A DNA stretch of 13,464 nt from CAITSH01 sp964385505 (GTDB taxonomy: Bacteria; Pseudomonadota; Gammaproteobacteria; Burkholderiales; SG8-39): NCBI GenBank assembly GCA_964385505.1, contig CAYLPI010000099.1:1-13464 (forward strand). The letters are read 5' to 3'. Within the stretch, counting starts at the first letter, position 1, and every line of letters starts with the position of its first letter. The notes below the pieces were generated by a model. That model ran no database searches, was not told the DNA's origin, and worked only from the letters and a program-made list of their open reading frames with translations. The translations under genes were made by a program, and so were the position numbers. Below, one piece after another: positions 5,126 to 12,489 of the stretch.

Positions 5126-7852
5126 ATGAACAACCCCTTTAATACGCTGCAAACATTCAAGATGGCTTCGGGTAAAACCGGCAAGTTCTATTCGCTGCCT
5201 GTGCTCGAAAAAGCCCTCGGCGTAAAAATCTCGCGTCTGCCGGTGTCGATGCGCATCGTGCTCGAGTCGGTGTTGCGCAACTGCGACGGCAAGAAGGTCA
5301 ACGAAAGCAATATCCGCCAGGTCGCCAACTGGAAACCCAATGCGCCGCGTACCGAAGAGATCCCCTTCGTGCTCGCGCGCATCGTGCTGCAGGACCTGAC
5401 CGGCATTCCGGTACTGGCCGACCTCGCCGCGATGCGCAGCACCGCCGATCGCCTGGGCAAGAACGCCAAGGTCGTCGAACCGCTGGCGCCGGTTGACCTC
5501 GTCGTCGATCACTCGGTGCAAATCGACAACTACGGCAGCAAGAACGCCCTCGACCTCAACACCAAGCTCGAGTTCAAGCGCAACACCGAGCGCTATACCT
5601 TCATGAAATGGGCGATGCAGGCGTTTGAAACCTTCAAGGTCGTGCCCCCGGGCATCGGCATCGTGCACCAGGTCAACCTCGAGTACCTCGCCCGCGGCGT
5701 GCACAAGAAAGACGGCGTGTACTACCCCGATTCGCTGGTCGGCACCGACAGCCACACCACCATGATCAACGGCATCGGCGTTGTCGGCTGGGGCGTTGGC
5801 GGCATCGAGGCCGAAGCCGGCATGCTCGGCCAGCCCAATTACTTCCTCACGCCCGACGTGGTCGGCGTACATCTCAAGGGCGCGCTGATCGGCGGTGTCA
5901 CCGCCACCGACCTGGTGCTCGCCGTGACCGAACTGATGCGCCAGACCAAGGTCGTCGGCAAGTTCGTCGAGTTTTTCGGCGAAGGCACCGAGAGCCTTTC
6001 GGTTCCGGACCGCGCGACCATCGCCAACATGGCGCCAGACTACGGCGCGACCATGGGCTTTTTCGGGGTCGATGACAACACCATCGATTACTTCGAGGGC
6101 ACCGGCCGCACCAAGGAAGAAGTCGATGCATTCAAGTCCTACTTCAAGGCGCAAGGCCTGTACGGCACGCCGAAAAAAGGCGACATCGACTACAGCCAGG
6201 TGGTCGAACTCGACCTCGCCAGGGTCGTGCCCTCGCTCGCCGGCCCCAAGCGCCCGCAGGACCGCATTGATATCGGCAAGGTGAAGGCCCGCTTCACCGA
6301 AGTGTTCGCCAGCCCGCCGTCCGACAACGGCTACTCGAAAAAGCCCGAAGACCTGAAAAAACGCTTCAAGACGCGCGACGGTATCGACGTCGGCTCGGGC
6401 GACGTGCTGATCGCCGCCATCACCTCCTGCACCAACACCTCCAACCCGAGCGTGCTGCTGGCCGCAGGCCTGCTGGCGAAAAAGGCGGTCGAGCAAGGCC
6501 TCACCGTCAAGAAGCATATCAAGACCTCACTCGCCCCCGGATCGCGCGTGGTCACCGAATACCTCGAAAAGGCCGGCCTCCTGCCCTATCTGGAGAAGCT
6601 CGGCTTCTACGTTTCGGCCTACGGTTGCACCACCTGCATCGGTAATTCCGGACCGCTGCCCGAGACGATTGAAGAATCCATCGTGCAGAACGACCTCGTC
6701 GCCGCGGCGGTGCTCTCCGGCAACCGCAACTTCGAGGCGCGCATCCACCCCAACCTGCGCGCCGCCTTCCTCGCCTCGCCGCCGCTGGTCGTCGCCTACG
6801 CCATCGCCGGCAACATGCTGGTCGATCTGATGACCGAGCCGGTGGGCAAGGGCAAGAACGGCAAGGAGGTGTTCCTCGGCGACATCTGGCCGACCAACAA
6901 GGAAATCCAGGCGTGCATGAAATTCGCCATGGACCCGGCGACCTTCCGCCGCCTCTACAGCGACCTCGCCAACACCAACCCGATGTGGAAGACCGTACCG
7001 TCCATCTCGGGCCAGGTGTACAACTGGCCGGCCTCGACCTACATCGCCGAGCCGCCGTTCTTCGAGGGTTTCGGCATGGAGCCCAAGCCCAACACCGGCA
7101 TCCGCAATGCGCGCGTGCTGGGTGTGTTCGGCGACTCGATCACCACCGACCACATCAGCCCGGCCGGTTCGATCAAGCCGACTTCGCCGGCCGGCATTTA
7201 CCTGCAGGAGAACGACGTTTCGGTGGCGGACTTCAACAGCTATGGCGCACGCCGCGGCAACCACGAGATCATGATGCGCGGCACCTTCGCCAACGTGCGC
7301 GTCAAGAACCTGATGCTGCCGGGCAAAGCCGACGGCTCGCGCGTCGAGGGCGGCCTCACCATTCACCAGCCCTCGGGCGAGCAAATGCCCATTTACGACG
7401 CGGCGATGAAGTACATGGCCGACAAGGTGCCAACAGTCGTGTTCGGCGGCGAAGAATACGGCACCGGCTCATCGCGCGACTGGGCGGCCAAGGGCACCAT
7501 GCTGCTCGGCGTGAAATGCGTCATTGCCAAAAGCTTCGAGCGCATCCACCGCTCCAACCTGATCGGCATGGGCGTGCTGCCCTGCCAGTTCAAGGGCGCG
7601 GATACAGTCGACACGCTGGGCCTCACCGGCGAAGAAATGGTTGACGTGCGCGGCATCGACGGCGACATCAAGCCGCAGCAGGACGTGACCCTGATCATCA
7701 CCGGCAAGAACGGCAGCGTGCGTGAAGTGGTGGTCAAGCTGCGCATCGACACGCCGATTGAGGTTGACTACTACCGTCACGGTGGCATCCTGCCTTTCGT
7801 GCTGCGCGAGTTGTTGAACAAGCCCGAGGCATCGGCGAGCAAGGCGGCGTAA
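5126..7852 (+). CDS. acnA: Aconitate hydratase AcnA ([4Fe-4S] aconitase A)
   Basis: This enzyme isomerises citrate and isocitrate via cis-aconitate in the TCA cycle, and in this setting could hydrate 2-methyl-cis-aconitate to 2-methylisocitrate for PrpB. The 908 residues fit the AcnA/IRP1 type (about 890-910), not AcnB or AcnD (about 865). The N-terminus NTLQTFKMASGKTGKFYSLP is typical of AcnA. The cluster ligands are Cys435 (SCTNTSNP), Cys501 and Cys504 (GCTTCIGNSGP). GTDSHTTMINGIGVVGWGVG near residues 209-228 (not at its start), GDSITTDHISPAGSI in the C-terminal domain and GSSRDWAAKG (Gly781-Ser783-Arg784) complete the active site. The start is set by AGGAG 7 bases upstream. A strong terminator follows. 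AcnA and PrpD together suggest that TCA and methylcitrate steps are expressed from one locus. Confidence 0.96.
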   Translation: MNNPFNTLQTFKMASGKTGKFYSLPVLEKALGVKISRLPVSMRIVLESVLRNCDGKKVNESNIRQVANWKPNAPRTEEIPFVLARIVLQDLTGIPVLADLAAMRSTADRLGKNAKVVEPLAPVDLVVDHSVQIDNYGSKNALDLNTKLEFKRNTERYTFMKWAMQAFETFKVVPPGIGIVHQVNLEYLARGVHKKDGVYYPDSLVGTDSHTTMINGIGVVGWGVGGIEAEAGMLGQPNYFLTPDVVGVHLKGALIGGVTATDLVLAVTELMRQTKVVGKFVEFFGEGTESLSVPDRATIANMAPDYGATMGFFGVDDNTIDYFEGTGRTKEEVDAFKSYFKAQGLYGTPKKGDIDYSQVVELDLARVVPSLAGPKRPQDRIDIGKVKARFTEVFASPPSDNGYSKKPEDLKKRFKTRDGIDVGSGDVLIAAITSCTNTSNPSVLLAAGLLAKKAVEQGLTVKKHIKTSLAPGSRVVTEYLEKAGLLPYLEKLGFYVSAYGCTTCIGNSGPLPETIEESIVQNDLVAAAVLSGNRNFEARIHPNLRAAFLASPPLVVAYAIAGNMLVDLMTEPVGKGKNGKEVFLGDIWPTNKEIQACMKFAMDPATFRRLYSDLANTNPMWKTVPSISGQVYNWPASTYIAEPPFFEGFGMEPKPNTGIRNARVLGVFGDSITTDHISPAGSIKPTSPAGIYLQENDVSVADFNSYGARRGNHEIMMRGTFANVRVKNLMLPGKADGSRVEGGLTIHQPSGEQMPIYDAAMKYMADKVPTVVFGGEEYGTGSSRDWAAKGTMLLGVKCVIAKSFERIHRSNLIGMGVLPCQFKGADTVDTLGLTGEEMVDVRGIDGDIKPQQDVTLIITGKNGSVREVVVKLRIDTPIEVDYYRHGGILPFVLRELLNKPEASASKAA

Positions 7853-7870
7853 GCCAGGCCTGTCAGAGCA

Positions 7871-7901
7871 AAAGCCGGCCCCGCGAGGGGCCGGCTTTTT
7901 T
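7871..7901 (+). terminator. Rho-independent terminator after acnA
   Basis: The stem AGCCGGCCCC (7873-7882) pairs perfectly with GGGGCCGGCT (7887-7896) around the tetraloop GCGA, followed by a run of T to 7901 and preceded by an A-run. It starts about 20 bases after the acnA stop and marks the end of the metabolic block. Confidence 0.95.
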
Positions 7902-7929
7902 ACGCAGGTGCACCCGAAAAAAATGCCAT

Positions 7930-7970
7930 ATAGGCTGGAAAGCCACGCCAGGCGGGCATTTACAGCCTAT
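7930..7970. repeat. REP-like palindrome R, copy 1
   Basis: The outer arms ATAGGCTG (7930-7937) and CAGCCTAT (7963-7970) are a perfect inverted repeat. The core between them follows the pattern shared with 8407-8440 and 10070-10101: CTGnAAAnCCnCG, then a GGCGGGC-like stretch, TTT and CAGCC. It sits between the acnA terminator and the YchJ-family gene, outside coding sequence. Confidence 0.75.
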
Positions 7971-8013
7971 GCCCTTGCCACACCAGAGCTTTTGTCCTAG
8001 TGTCGCAAAAACC

Positions 8014-8406
8014 ATGACCACACCCGCATCCTGCCCTTGCGGCATCGCAGCCGCCTACGCCGACTGTTGCGGGCGATACATCGAGGGGGGTGCCCTCGCC
8101 CCGACCGCCGAAGCCCTGATGCGCTCGCGCTATACCGCCTACACGCTGCAACGCGAAGATTACCTGCTGGCGACATGGCATGGCGGCACGCGGCCTGCCA
8201 GCCTTGGCTTGGGCGACGCGGCTGCAGGGAAATGGCTGGGGCTCACGGTCAAACGCCACGCGCCCGAAGCGGGTAACCCGGACCGCGCCGTGCTCGAGTT
8301 CATCGCCCGCCACAAGATCGACGGCCGCGCCCGGCGCTTGCACGAAATCAGTCGCTTCGTGCGCGAGAACGGCCGCTGGTATTACGTTGGCGGCGACCTG
8401 ACATAA
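8014..8406 (+). CDS. YchJ-family (UPF0225) SEC-C motif protein
   Basis: This is a 130-residue small cytoplasmic protein of the YchJ/UPF0225 family, whose role is not established. The N-terminal SEC-C-like zinc motif is CPCGIAAAYADCCG (Cys7, Cys9, Cys18, Cys19). It is followed by the family hallmark LMRSRYTAYTLQREDYLLAT (part), TWHGGTRP, WLGLTVKRH and a C-terminal HEISRFVRENGRWYYVGG, an NTF2-like fold ending. I chose the ATG at 8014 because homologues begin a few residues before the first Cys. An ATG at 7969 in the same frame would add 15 residues but lies in a REP-like palindrome, and neither start has a good ribosome site. It stands alone between the acnA terminator and a convergent gene, with REP-like elements on both sides. 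Confidence 0.88.
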   Translation: MTTPASCPCGIAAAYADCCGRYIEGGALAPTAEALMRSRYTAYTLQREDYLLATWHGGTRPASLGLGDAAAGKWLGLTVKRHAPEAGNPDRAVLEFIARHKIDGRARRLHEISRFVRENGRWYYVGGDLT

Positions 8407-8440
8407 GCTGCAAAACCTCGTCCGGCGGGCGTTTCCAGCC
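8407..8440. repeat. REP-like palindrome R, copy 2
   Basis: The element begins immediately after the YchJ-family stop codon: GCTGCAAAACCTCG, then TCCGGCGGGCGTTTCCAGCC. Aligned with copies 1 and 3 it keeps CTG, AAA, CC, CG, CGGG, TTT and CAGCC at the same spacing. It lies between convergent genes, where such palindromes often sit and may act as a weak bidirectional 3'-end structure. Confidence 0.75.
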
Positions 8441-8527
8441 GGCCGTCGCAGAACTCTGAGAACACAGCCGGTCGGTTGCCGTCAGTCGCCCTTGCCGTGT
8501 TTGCCTGATTTTCGCTGGCTTCAAGCA

Positions 8528-8932
8528 TCATTCATCGCGTTGCTTCTTTTCCTTTTTTTGCTTCTTTTCCTTTTTCTCCTTCTTTTCCTTTTTTTCCATT
8601 TTCACCGGCCGGTAGCCCGCATCACGTTCCCAGCGGCCGGGCTTGCGGTAATAGCCGTTGCCGCGCGGCTCCCAGCGATCTTCCTCCCAGCGATATCCGG
8701 TGCGCTGGGCGATGGCGCGGCCGCCAACCCAGATGTGGCGGTCACCGTGCCAGGCCCAGTATCCGGGCGCCCAGACATAACCCCGCTGAATGACGGGCAC
8801 CACTTCGTACTGCGGTGCGGGCGGCGCGACCATCACATTGATGTTGATCTGCGCCATGGCGGGCACCGGCACGGCGGCGGCGCCTAGGGCAAGCGCCAGC
8901 AACACACTTCGAATCAGTCTGAAACGGTTCAC
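8528..8932 (-). CDS. Secreted YXWGXW/WXXGXW-repeat-like protein with Lys/Glu-rich tail
   Basis: From the GTG at 8932 (GGAG 7 bases upstream) the 134-residue product has a clear signal peptide: NRFRLIRS, a hydrophobic LLALALGAAAVPVP, and AMA before Gln at about residue 28. The mature part has repeated aromatic-Gly motifs: YVWAPGYWAWHGDRHIWVGG, GYRWEEDRWEPRGNGYYRKP and GRW. These resemble BcpO-type WXXGXW/YXWGXW repeat proteins of Proteobacteria, periplasmic or surface proteins of unknown function. The last 25 residues are KKE/KKQ triplets (KKEKKEKKEKKQKKEKKQ), encoded by a 9-bp/18-bp tandem repeat, and end in RDE. An in-frame ATG 13 codons further upstream (8971) is possible, but it lacks the signal-peptide fit and the ribosome site. 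The gene converges on the YchJ-family gene. Confidence 0.82.
   Translation of the reverse strand: MNRFRLIRSVLLALALGAAAVPVPAMAQININVMVAPPAPQYEVVPVIQRGYVWAPGYWAWHGDRHIWVGGRAIAQRTGYRWEEDRWEPRGNGYYRKPGRWERDAGYRPVKMEKKEKKEKKEKKQKKEKKQRDE
8537..8592. repeat. 9/18-bp tandem repeat array E encoding the KKE/KKQ tail
   Basis: On the minus strand, units of AAAAAGGAA-AAGAAGSAR repeat three times (18 bp, equal to two 9-bp KKE/KKQ half-units). They end 10 codon positions or fewer before the stop. On the plus strand it appears as a CTTCTTTTCC polypyrimidine stretch. The period matches the other arrays in the window, although this one is fully coding. Confidence 0.8.
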
Positions 8933-9074
8933 GACGGTACTCCATGACTTTAAGGAGCCCGATGCTGGCACGGCTGCGTGTTGCTCTCAGTGCGCCAACC
9001 CACAGAGCACCGCCGCCAGCACTTGGCGCAGCGGCGGGATCGGGCGACAATGCAAAAAAGTCGGGGATCCATGA

Positions 9075-9551
9075 TTGGACGCTGAATTCATCCGCACGCT
9101 GCGCGCACTTGTCGCGGGCCGCACCGTCGCCGCCCTTGGCACGCTGCACGCGGGCGAACCCTTTGTGTCGATGGTGCCTTACGCGCTATTCGGTGCCGAC
9201 CACCATTTTCTCATCCACGTCAGCGCCCTCGCCTCGCACACCCGCGACATGCTGGCGCACGCGCGGGTGAGCCTGCTGGTGACGGCGGCCGAGGTTAGTG
9301 GCATCGCGGCGCAGGCCTTGTCGCGCCTGTCGGTGCAAGGCGACGCCAGGCCACTGCCGCGCGAAGGTGGTGAGTACGCCGCAGCCCGCGACGTCTATCT
9401 CGCGCGCTTTGCCGACGCCGGGCACATGTTCGAGCTCGCGGATTTTTCATTGTTCGTCATCCAGCCCGTCGCGCTGCGCTTTGTCGCCGGCTACGGCAAG
9501 GCCTTCAGCCCGGCACCGGCGGTGCTGGCGCGTGCGCTGGACGGCACCTGA
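9075..9551 (+). CDS. Pyridoxamine 5'-phosphate oxidase-family (HugZ-like) FMN-binding split-barrel protein
   Basis: The 158-residue product begins at TTG 9075, with GGGGA 7 bases upstream; the ATG at 9071 runs into a stop after four codons. DAEFIRTLRALVAGRTVAALGTL followed by GEPFVSMVPYAL (both quoted in part) is the typical first strands of the split-barrel flavin fold. SHTRDMLAHARVSLLV and LSRLSVQGDARPL follow, and the end HMFELADFSLFVIQPVALRF with VAGYGKAF matches the HugZ-type C-terminus (F/Y-R/V-GGFG-KA region). HugZ proteins degrade haem, but this shorter split-barrel class also covers uncharacterised flavoproteins, and I see no separate haem-binding C-terminal domain. It is transcribed away from the secreted protein gene; the next gene follows 36 bases later. 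Confidence 0.85.
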   Translation: MDAEFIRTLRALVAGRTVAALGTLHAGEPFVSMVPYALFGADHHFLIHVSALASHTRDMLAHARVSLLVTAAEVSGIAAQALSRLSVQGDARPLPREGGEYAAARDVYLARFADAGHMFELADFSLFVIQPVALRFVAGYGKAFSPAPAVLARALDGT

Positions 9552-9587
9552 AGCCTGAGGCGGCCGTAACAATGCAACAATAGCGCC

Positions 9588-9989
9588 ATGCGAAGCTACA
9601 AAGCCCTCACCTCGGCGTTTGCGCTGGCCCTCGCGCTGCTGCTGATCGTCGCCACCGACCAGTTGCTGGCCTCCTCGCGCGCCGCCGGATTGTGCGATGC
9701 CTTCGAGCCCGGCCTGGACGGCACCGCGGTCAATTCCCTGCTCGCCGATCTGCCTGGAACACCCGGCCTGGTAAAAGTGCGCGGCGACCCGCAACGCCTG
9801 CTCAGGCCACCGCCGGCGGCGTCCGGGCGCCAGGAGTTCATGCAAATCGCCGTCGTCTTCAAAGGCTGGTTTTTCGCCTCGCGCCAGTGCGTGGTCTCGG
9901 TCAAAGCCGGCCGCGTGGAAAACAGCCATGTCGGGCAAAGCGATGCGTATGTGATGCTCAACCCGGTGCAGACGGTGCGTTCACGCTAA
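9588..9989 (+). CDS. Hypothetical membrane-anchored or exported protein
   Basis: I do not recognise this 133-residue product. From ATG 9588 it starts MRSYKALTSAF, followed by a hydrophobic run ALALALLLIVATDQLLA (residues about 10-27), consistent with a signal peptide or a single membrane anchor. The remainder is soluble-looking, with two cysteines (in GLCDAF and SRQCVVSV) that could form a disulphide, a Pro-rich LLRPPPAASG linker, and a compact FMQIAVVFKGWFFASRQC segment (part). Codon use is like its neighbours, which supports it being real. No good Shine-Dalgarno is visible. It may be cotranscribed with the flavin-fold gene 36 bases upstream. Downstream lies a REP-like palindrome and then the convergent lolD. 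Confidence 0.65.
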   Translation: MRSYKALTSAFALALALLLIVATDQLLASSRAAGLCDAFEPGLDGTAVNSLLADLPGTPGLVKVRGDPQRLLRPPPAASGRQEFMQIAVVFKGWFFASRQCVVSVKAGRVENSHVGQSDAYVMLNPVQTVRSR

Positions 9990-10069
9990 GCCCGGCCGGC
10001 CCGGGCTATGCCTGGCATTTTCATATCGCGTTAAGCATCTAGAGCCGCCGCGACTGGCCGCAGCACTGT

Positions 10070-10101
10070 CTGAAAAGCCGCGCCAGTCGGGGCTTTCAGC
10101 C
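10070..10101. repeat. REP-like palindrome R, copy 3
   Basis: CTGAAAAGCCGCGCCAGTCG followed by GGGCTTTCAGCC forms a hairpin (CTGAAA / TTTCAG). It aligns with copies at 7930-7970 and 8407-8440. It lies between the convergent hypothetical gene and lolD. A further CGACTGG / CCAGTCG inverted pair (from about 10050 to 10088) overlaps it, so a larger alternative fold is possible. Confidence 0.75.
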
Positions 10102-10126
10102 GGTATGCCGCGAAAATCCGCGTGTT

Positions 10127-10819
<693 letters not shown>

Positions 10820-10832
10820 AGCGCAGCGCCTC

Positions 10833-10932
10833 NNNNNNNNNNNNNNNNNNNNNNNNNNNNNNNNNNNNNNNNNNNNNNNNNNNNNNNNNNNNNNNNNNNN
10901 NNNNNNNNNNNNNNNNNNNNNNNNNNNNNNNN
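10833..10932. other. Scaffold gap (100 N) between lolC and lolD, flanked by a 21-bp identical sequence
   Basis: The 21 bases before the Ns (10812-10832) and the 21 bases after them (10933-10953) are identical and begin TCACTCATAGCGCAGC. The copy on the right encodes the last codons and stop of lolC (EALRYE-stop). The copy on the left holds the same codons overlapping the lolD start. This is what two contigs that actually overlap by 21 bp look like when a scaffolder inserts a standard 100-N spacer. Confidence 0.85.
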
Positions 10933-12177
10933 TCACTCATAGCGCAGCGCCTCGGCCGGGTTGACGCGCGAGGCGCGCCAGCTCGGGTACAGCGTGGCCA
11001 GAAAGGACAGCACCAGCGACACAATGCCTATGGTCACGACATCGCGCAGATGCAGGTCGGAGGGCAGCTCGCTGATGTAATAGACCTCCTTGGCGAGAAA
11101 CTGCATGCCGACGACGCGCTCGATGAAGGGCACGACGACGTCGATGTTCCAGGCGAGCAGCACGCCGCCGGCGACGCCGATCAAGGTGCCGATGACCCCG
11201 ATCAGCACGCCCTGGACGATGAATATTTTCATGATGCCGCCGGGGCTCGCGCCGAGGGTGCGCAGGATGGCGATGTCCGGCTGTTTGTCGGTGACGGCCA
11301 TCACCAGCGTCGAGACGATGTTGAACGCCGCCACCGCCACGATCAGCGTCAGGATGATGAACATGACGTTTTTCTCGATCTGCACCGCACGAAAGAAATT
11401 GGCGTGGCTGCGCGTCCAGTCACTGACATAGACGTCGCCCATGGCCTTGTCGAGCATCAGCGCGCGCGTCACCTGGCGCGACTGGAATAAATCAACCAGC
11501 TTCAGCCGCACGCCGGAGACCCTGGCGCCCATCTGGTAGAGGCGCTGCGCGTCTTCAAGGTGCACCAGCGCGAGCCCGGAGTCGTACTCGAACATGCCGA
11601 TCTCGAAAATGCCCGAAACGGTGAATTGCTTCAGGCGCGGCACCACGCCGGCCGGCGTCACCAGGCCTTGCGGCGCGATAAGTGTGACTTTTTCGCCAAC
11701 CCGCGCGCCGAGAGCGCGCGCCAGTTCCGAGCCGAGCACCATATTGAAACTGCCGGCGGTCAGCGAGTCGAGCCTGCCGGCGAGCATATGCGTGCCGATT
11801 TCGGCGACCTTGCCCTCGGCTTCGGGCAGCACGCCGCGGATTATCGAACCGCGCACCGCGCTGTCAAAGGACAGCATGCCCTGGGCGTTGACATAGGGCG
11901 CGGTCGCCACCACCTGCGGGTTCTTGGCCGCGCGTTCGGCCACCGCCGGCCAGTCGGCAAGCTGGTTATCCGGGCCGGTGATCTGCACGTGAGAGGCGAC
12001 GCCGAGGATGCGCGTGCGCAATTCCTGCTGGAAGCCGTTCATCACCGACAACACCACGATCAGCGCCGCCACCCCGAGCGCGATGCCCAGCATGGAAGTG
12101 AGCGAAATAAAGGAGACAAAGCGGTTGCGCCGCTTGGCGCGCGTATAGCGCAGGCCGATAAAGAGTTCGTAATTCAC
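10933..12177 (-). CDS. lolC: Lipoprotein-releasing ABC transporter permease LolC/LolE-type
   Basis: This inner-membrane permease of the Lol system has 414 residues from GTG 12177. The start VNYELFIGLRYTRAKRRNRF matches the usual M-YELFIGLRYTRAKRRN beginning. The topology is one N-terminal membrane segment (residues about 23-46), a large periplasmic domain, and three C-terminal segments (VMFIILTLIVAVAAFNIVST, VQGVLIGVIGTLIGVAGGVL, IGIVSLVLSFLATLYPSW). The TPAGVVPRLKQF loop (residues about 174-185) corresponds to the LolC 'hook' that binds LolA, by memory of E. coli LolC. The cytoplasmic coupling region ILRTLGASPGGI precedes the second C-terminal segment. The frame stays open upstream through a 9-bp repeat, but those residues are not part of the family. 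Betaproteobacteria often have a single LolC/E (LolF-like) protein forming a homodimer, so LolC is a label of convenience. Confidence 0.93.
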   Translation of the reverse strand: MNYELFIGLRYTRAKRRNRFVSFISLTSMLGIALGVAALIVVLSVMNGFQQELRTRILGVASHVQITGPDNQLADWPAVAERAAKNPQVVATAPYVNAQGMLSFDSAVRGSIIRGVLPEAEGKVAEIGTHMLAGRLDSLTAGSFNMVLGSELARALGARVGEKVTLIAPQGLVTPAGVVPRLKQFTVSGIFEIGMFEYDSGLALVHLEDAQRLYQMGARVSGVRLKLVDLFQSRQVTRALMLDKAMGDVYVSDWTRSHANFFRAVQIEKNVMFIILTLIVAVAAFNIVSTLVMAVTDKQPDIAILRTLGASPGGIMKIFIVQGVLIGVIGTLIGVAGGVLLAWNIDVVVPFIERVVGMQFLAKEVYYISELPSDLHLRDVVTIGIVSLVLSFLATLYPSWRASRVNPAEALRYE

Positions 12178-12187
12178 GGGCGCCAGT

Positions 12188-12250
12188 GTAACAGGGGTAA
12201 CAGGGGTAACAGGTGAAACAAGGGTAACAGGGGTAACAGGGGTAACAGGG
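12188..12250. repeat. 9-bp tandem repeat array D (7 units) upstream of lolC
   Basis: Seven 9-bp units of GTAACAGGG (plus strand), with two variant units in the middle (GTAACAGGT, GAAACAAGG), end 10 bases before the lolC GTG start. On the lolC strand the units read CCCTGTTAC and translate in the lolC frame as PVT/LVS triplets. No Shine-Dalgarno lies between the array and the GTG, so either the array region itself influences initiation or translation starts in the array or upstream. Confidence 0.92.
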
Positions 12251-12452
12251 ATTACCGGCCGCTCTGGTCCGGCGCACCCGCACCTGATTGATGCGCTGCC
12301 GACGCACAGCGTGAAACTGCAAATCAAACCTGCGGGCCGGATAGGACAGTGACGCTTGCCCCCCAAAAATAGGACGGCCGGCAGTTTTCATGCCATGCCG
12401 TATGTACGACAGCGAACAGAACGGCCGCAGCATTTGCGCTATTGATGTTGTC
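12251..12452. other. Intergenic region between divergent lolC and the receptor gene
   Basis: This stretch should contain the promoters of both divergent genes, but I could not assign convincing -35/-10 pairs on either strand. Two short direct ATAGGAC copies occur (about 12344 and 12370). No gene, tRNA or terminator is visible. Confidence 0.5.
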
Positions 12453-12474
12453 GGAAACGGAAGCCACCGTTTCC
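12453..12474 (+). promoter_or_regulatory. Perfect 8-bp hairpin just upstream of the receptor ribosome site
   Basis: GGAAACGG (12453-12460) and CCGTTTCC (12467-12474) form a perfect inverted repeat with a 6-base loop, ending two bases before the GGAGGG ribosome site at 12477-12482. It may be an operator-like dyad or an mRNA hairpin that affects initiation. No U-run follows, so it is not a terminator. Confidence 0.5.
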
Positions 12475-12489
12475 ACGGAGGGAATCCAG

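Noticed and set aside
5075..6517. 480-codon open frame on the minus strand opposite acnA
   Set aside because: It mirrors acnA codons and has no recognisable domain; AcnA is complete on the other strand.
12178..12366. N-terminal extension of lolC through the repeat array and beyond
   Set aside because: Homology begins at VNYELFIGL; the upstream residues are repeat-encoded PVT triplets and low-likelihood sequence.
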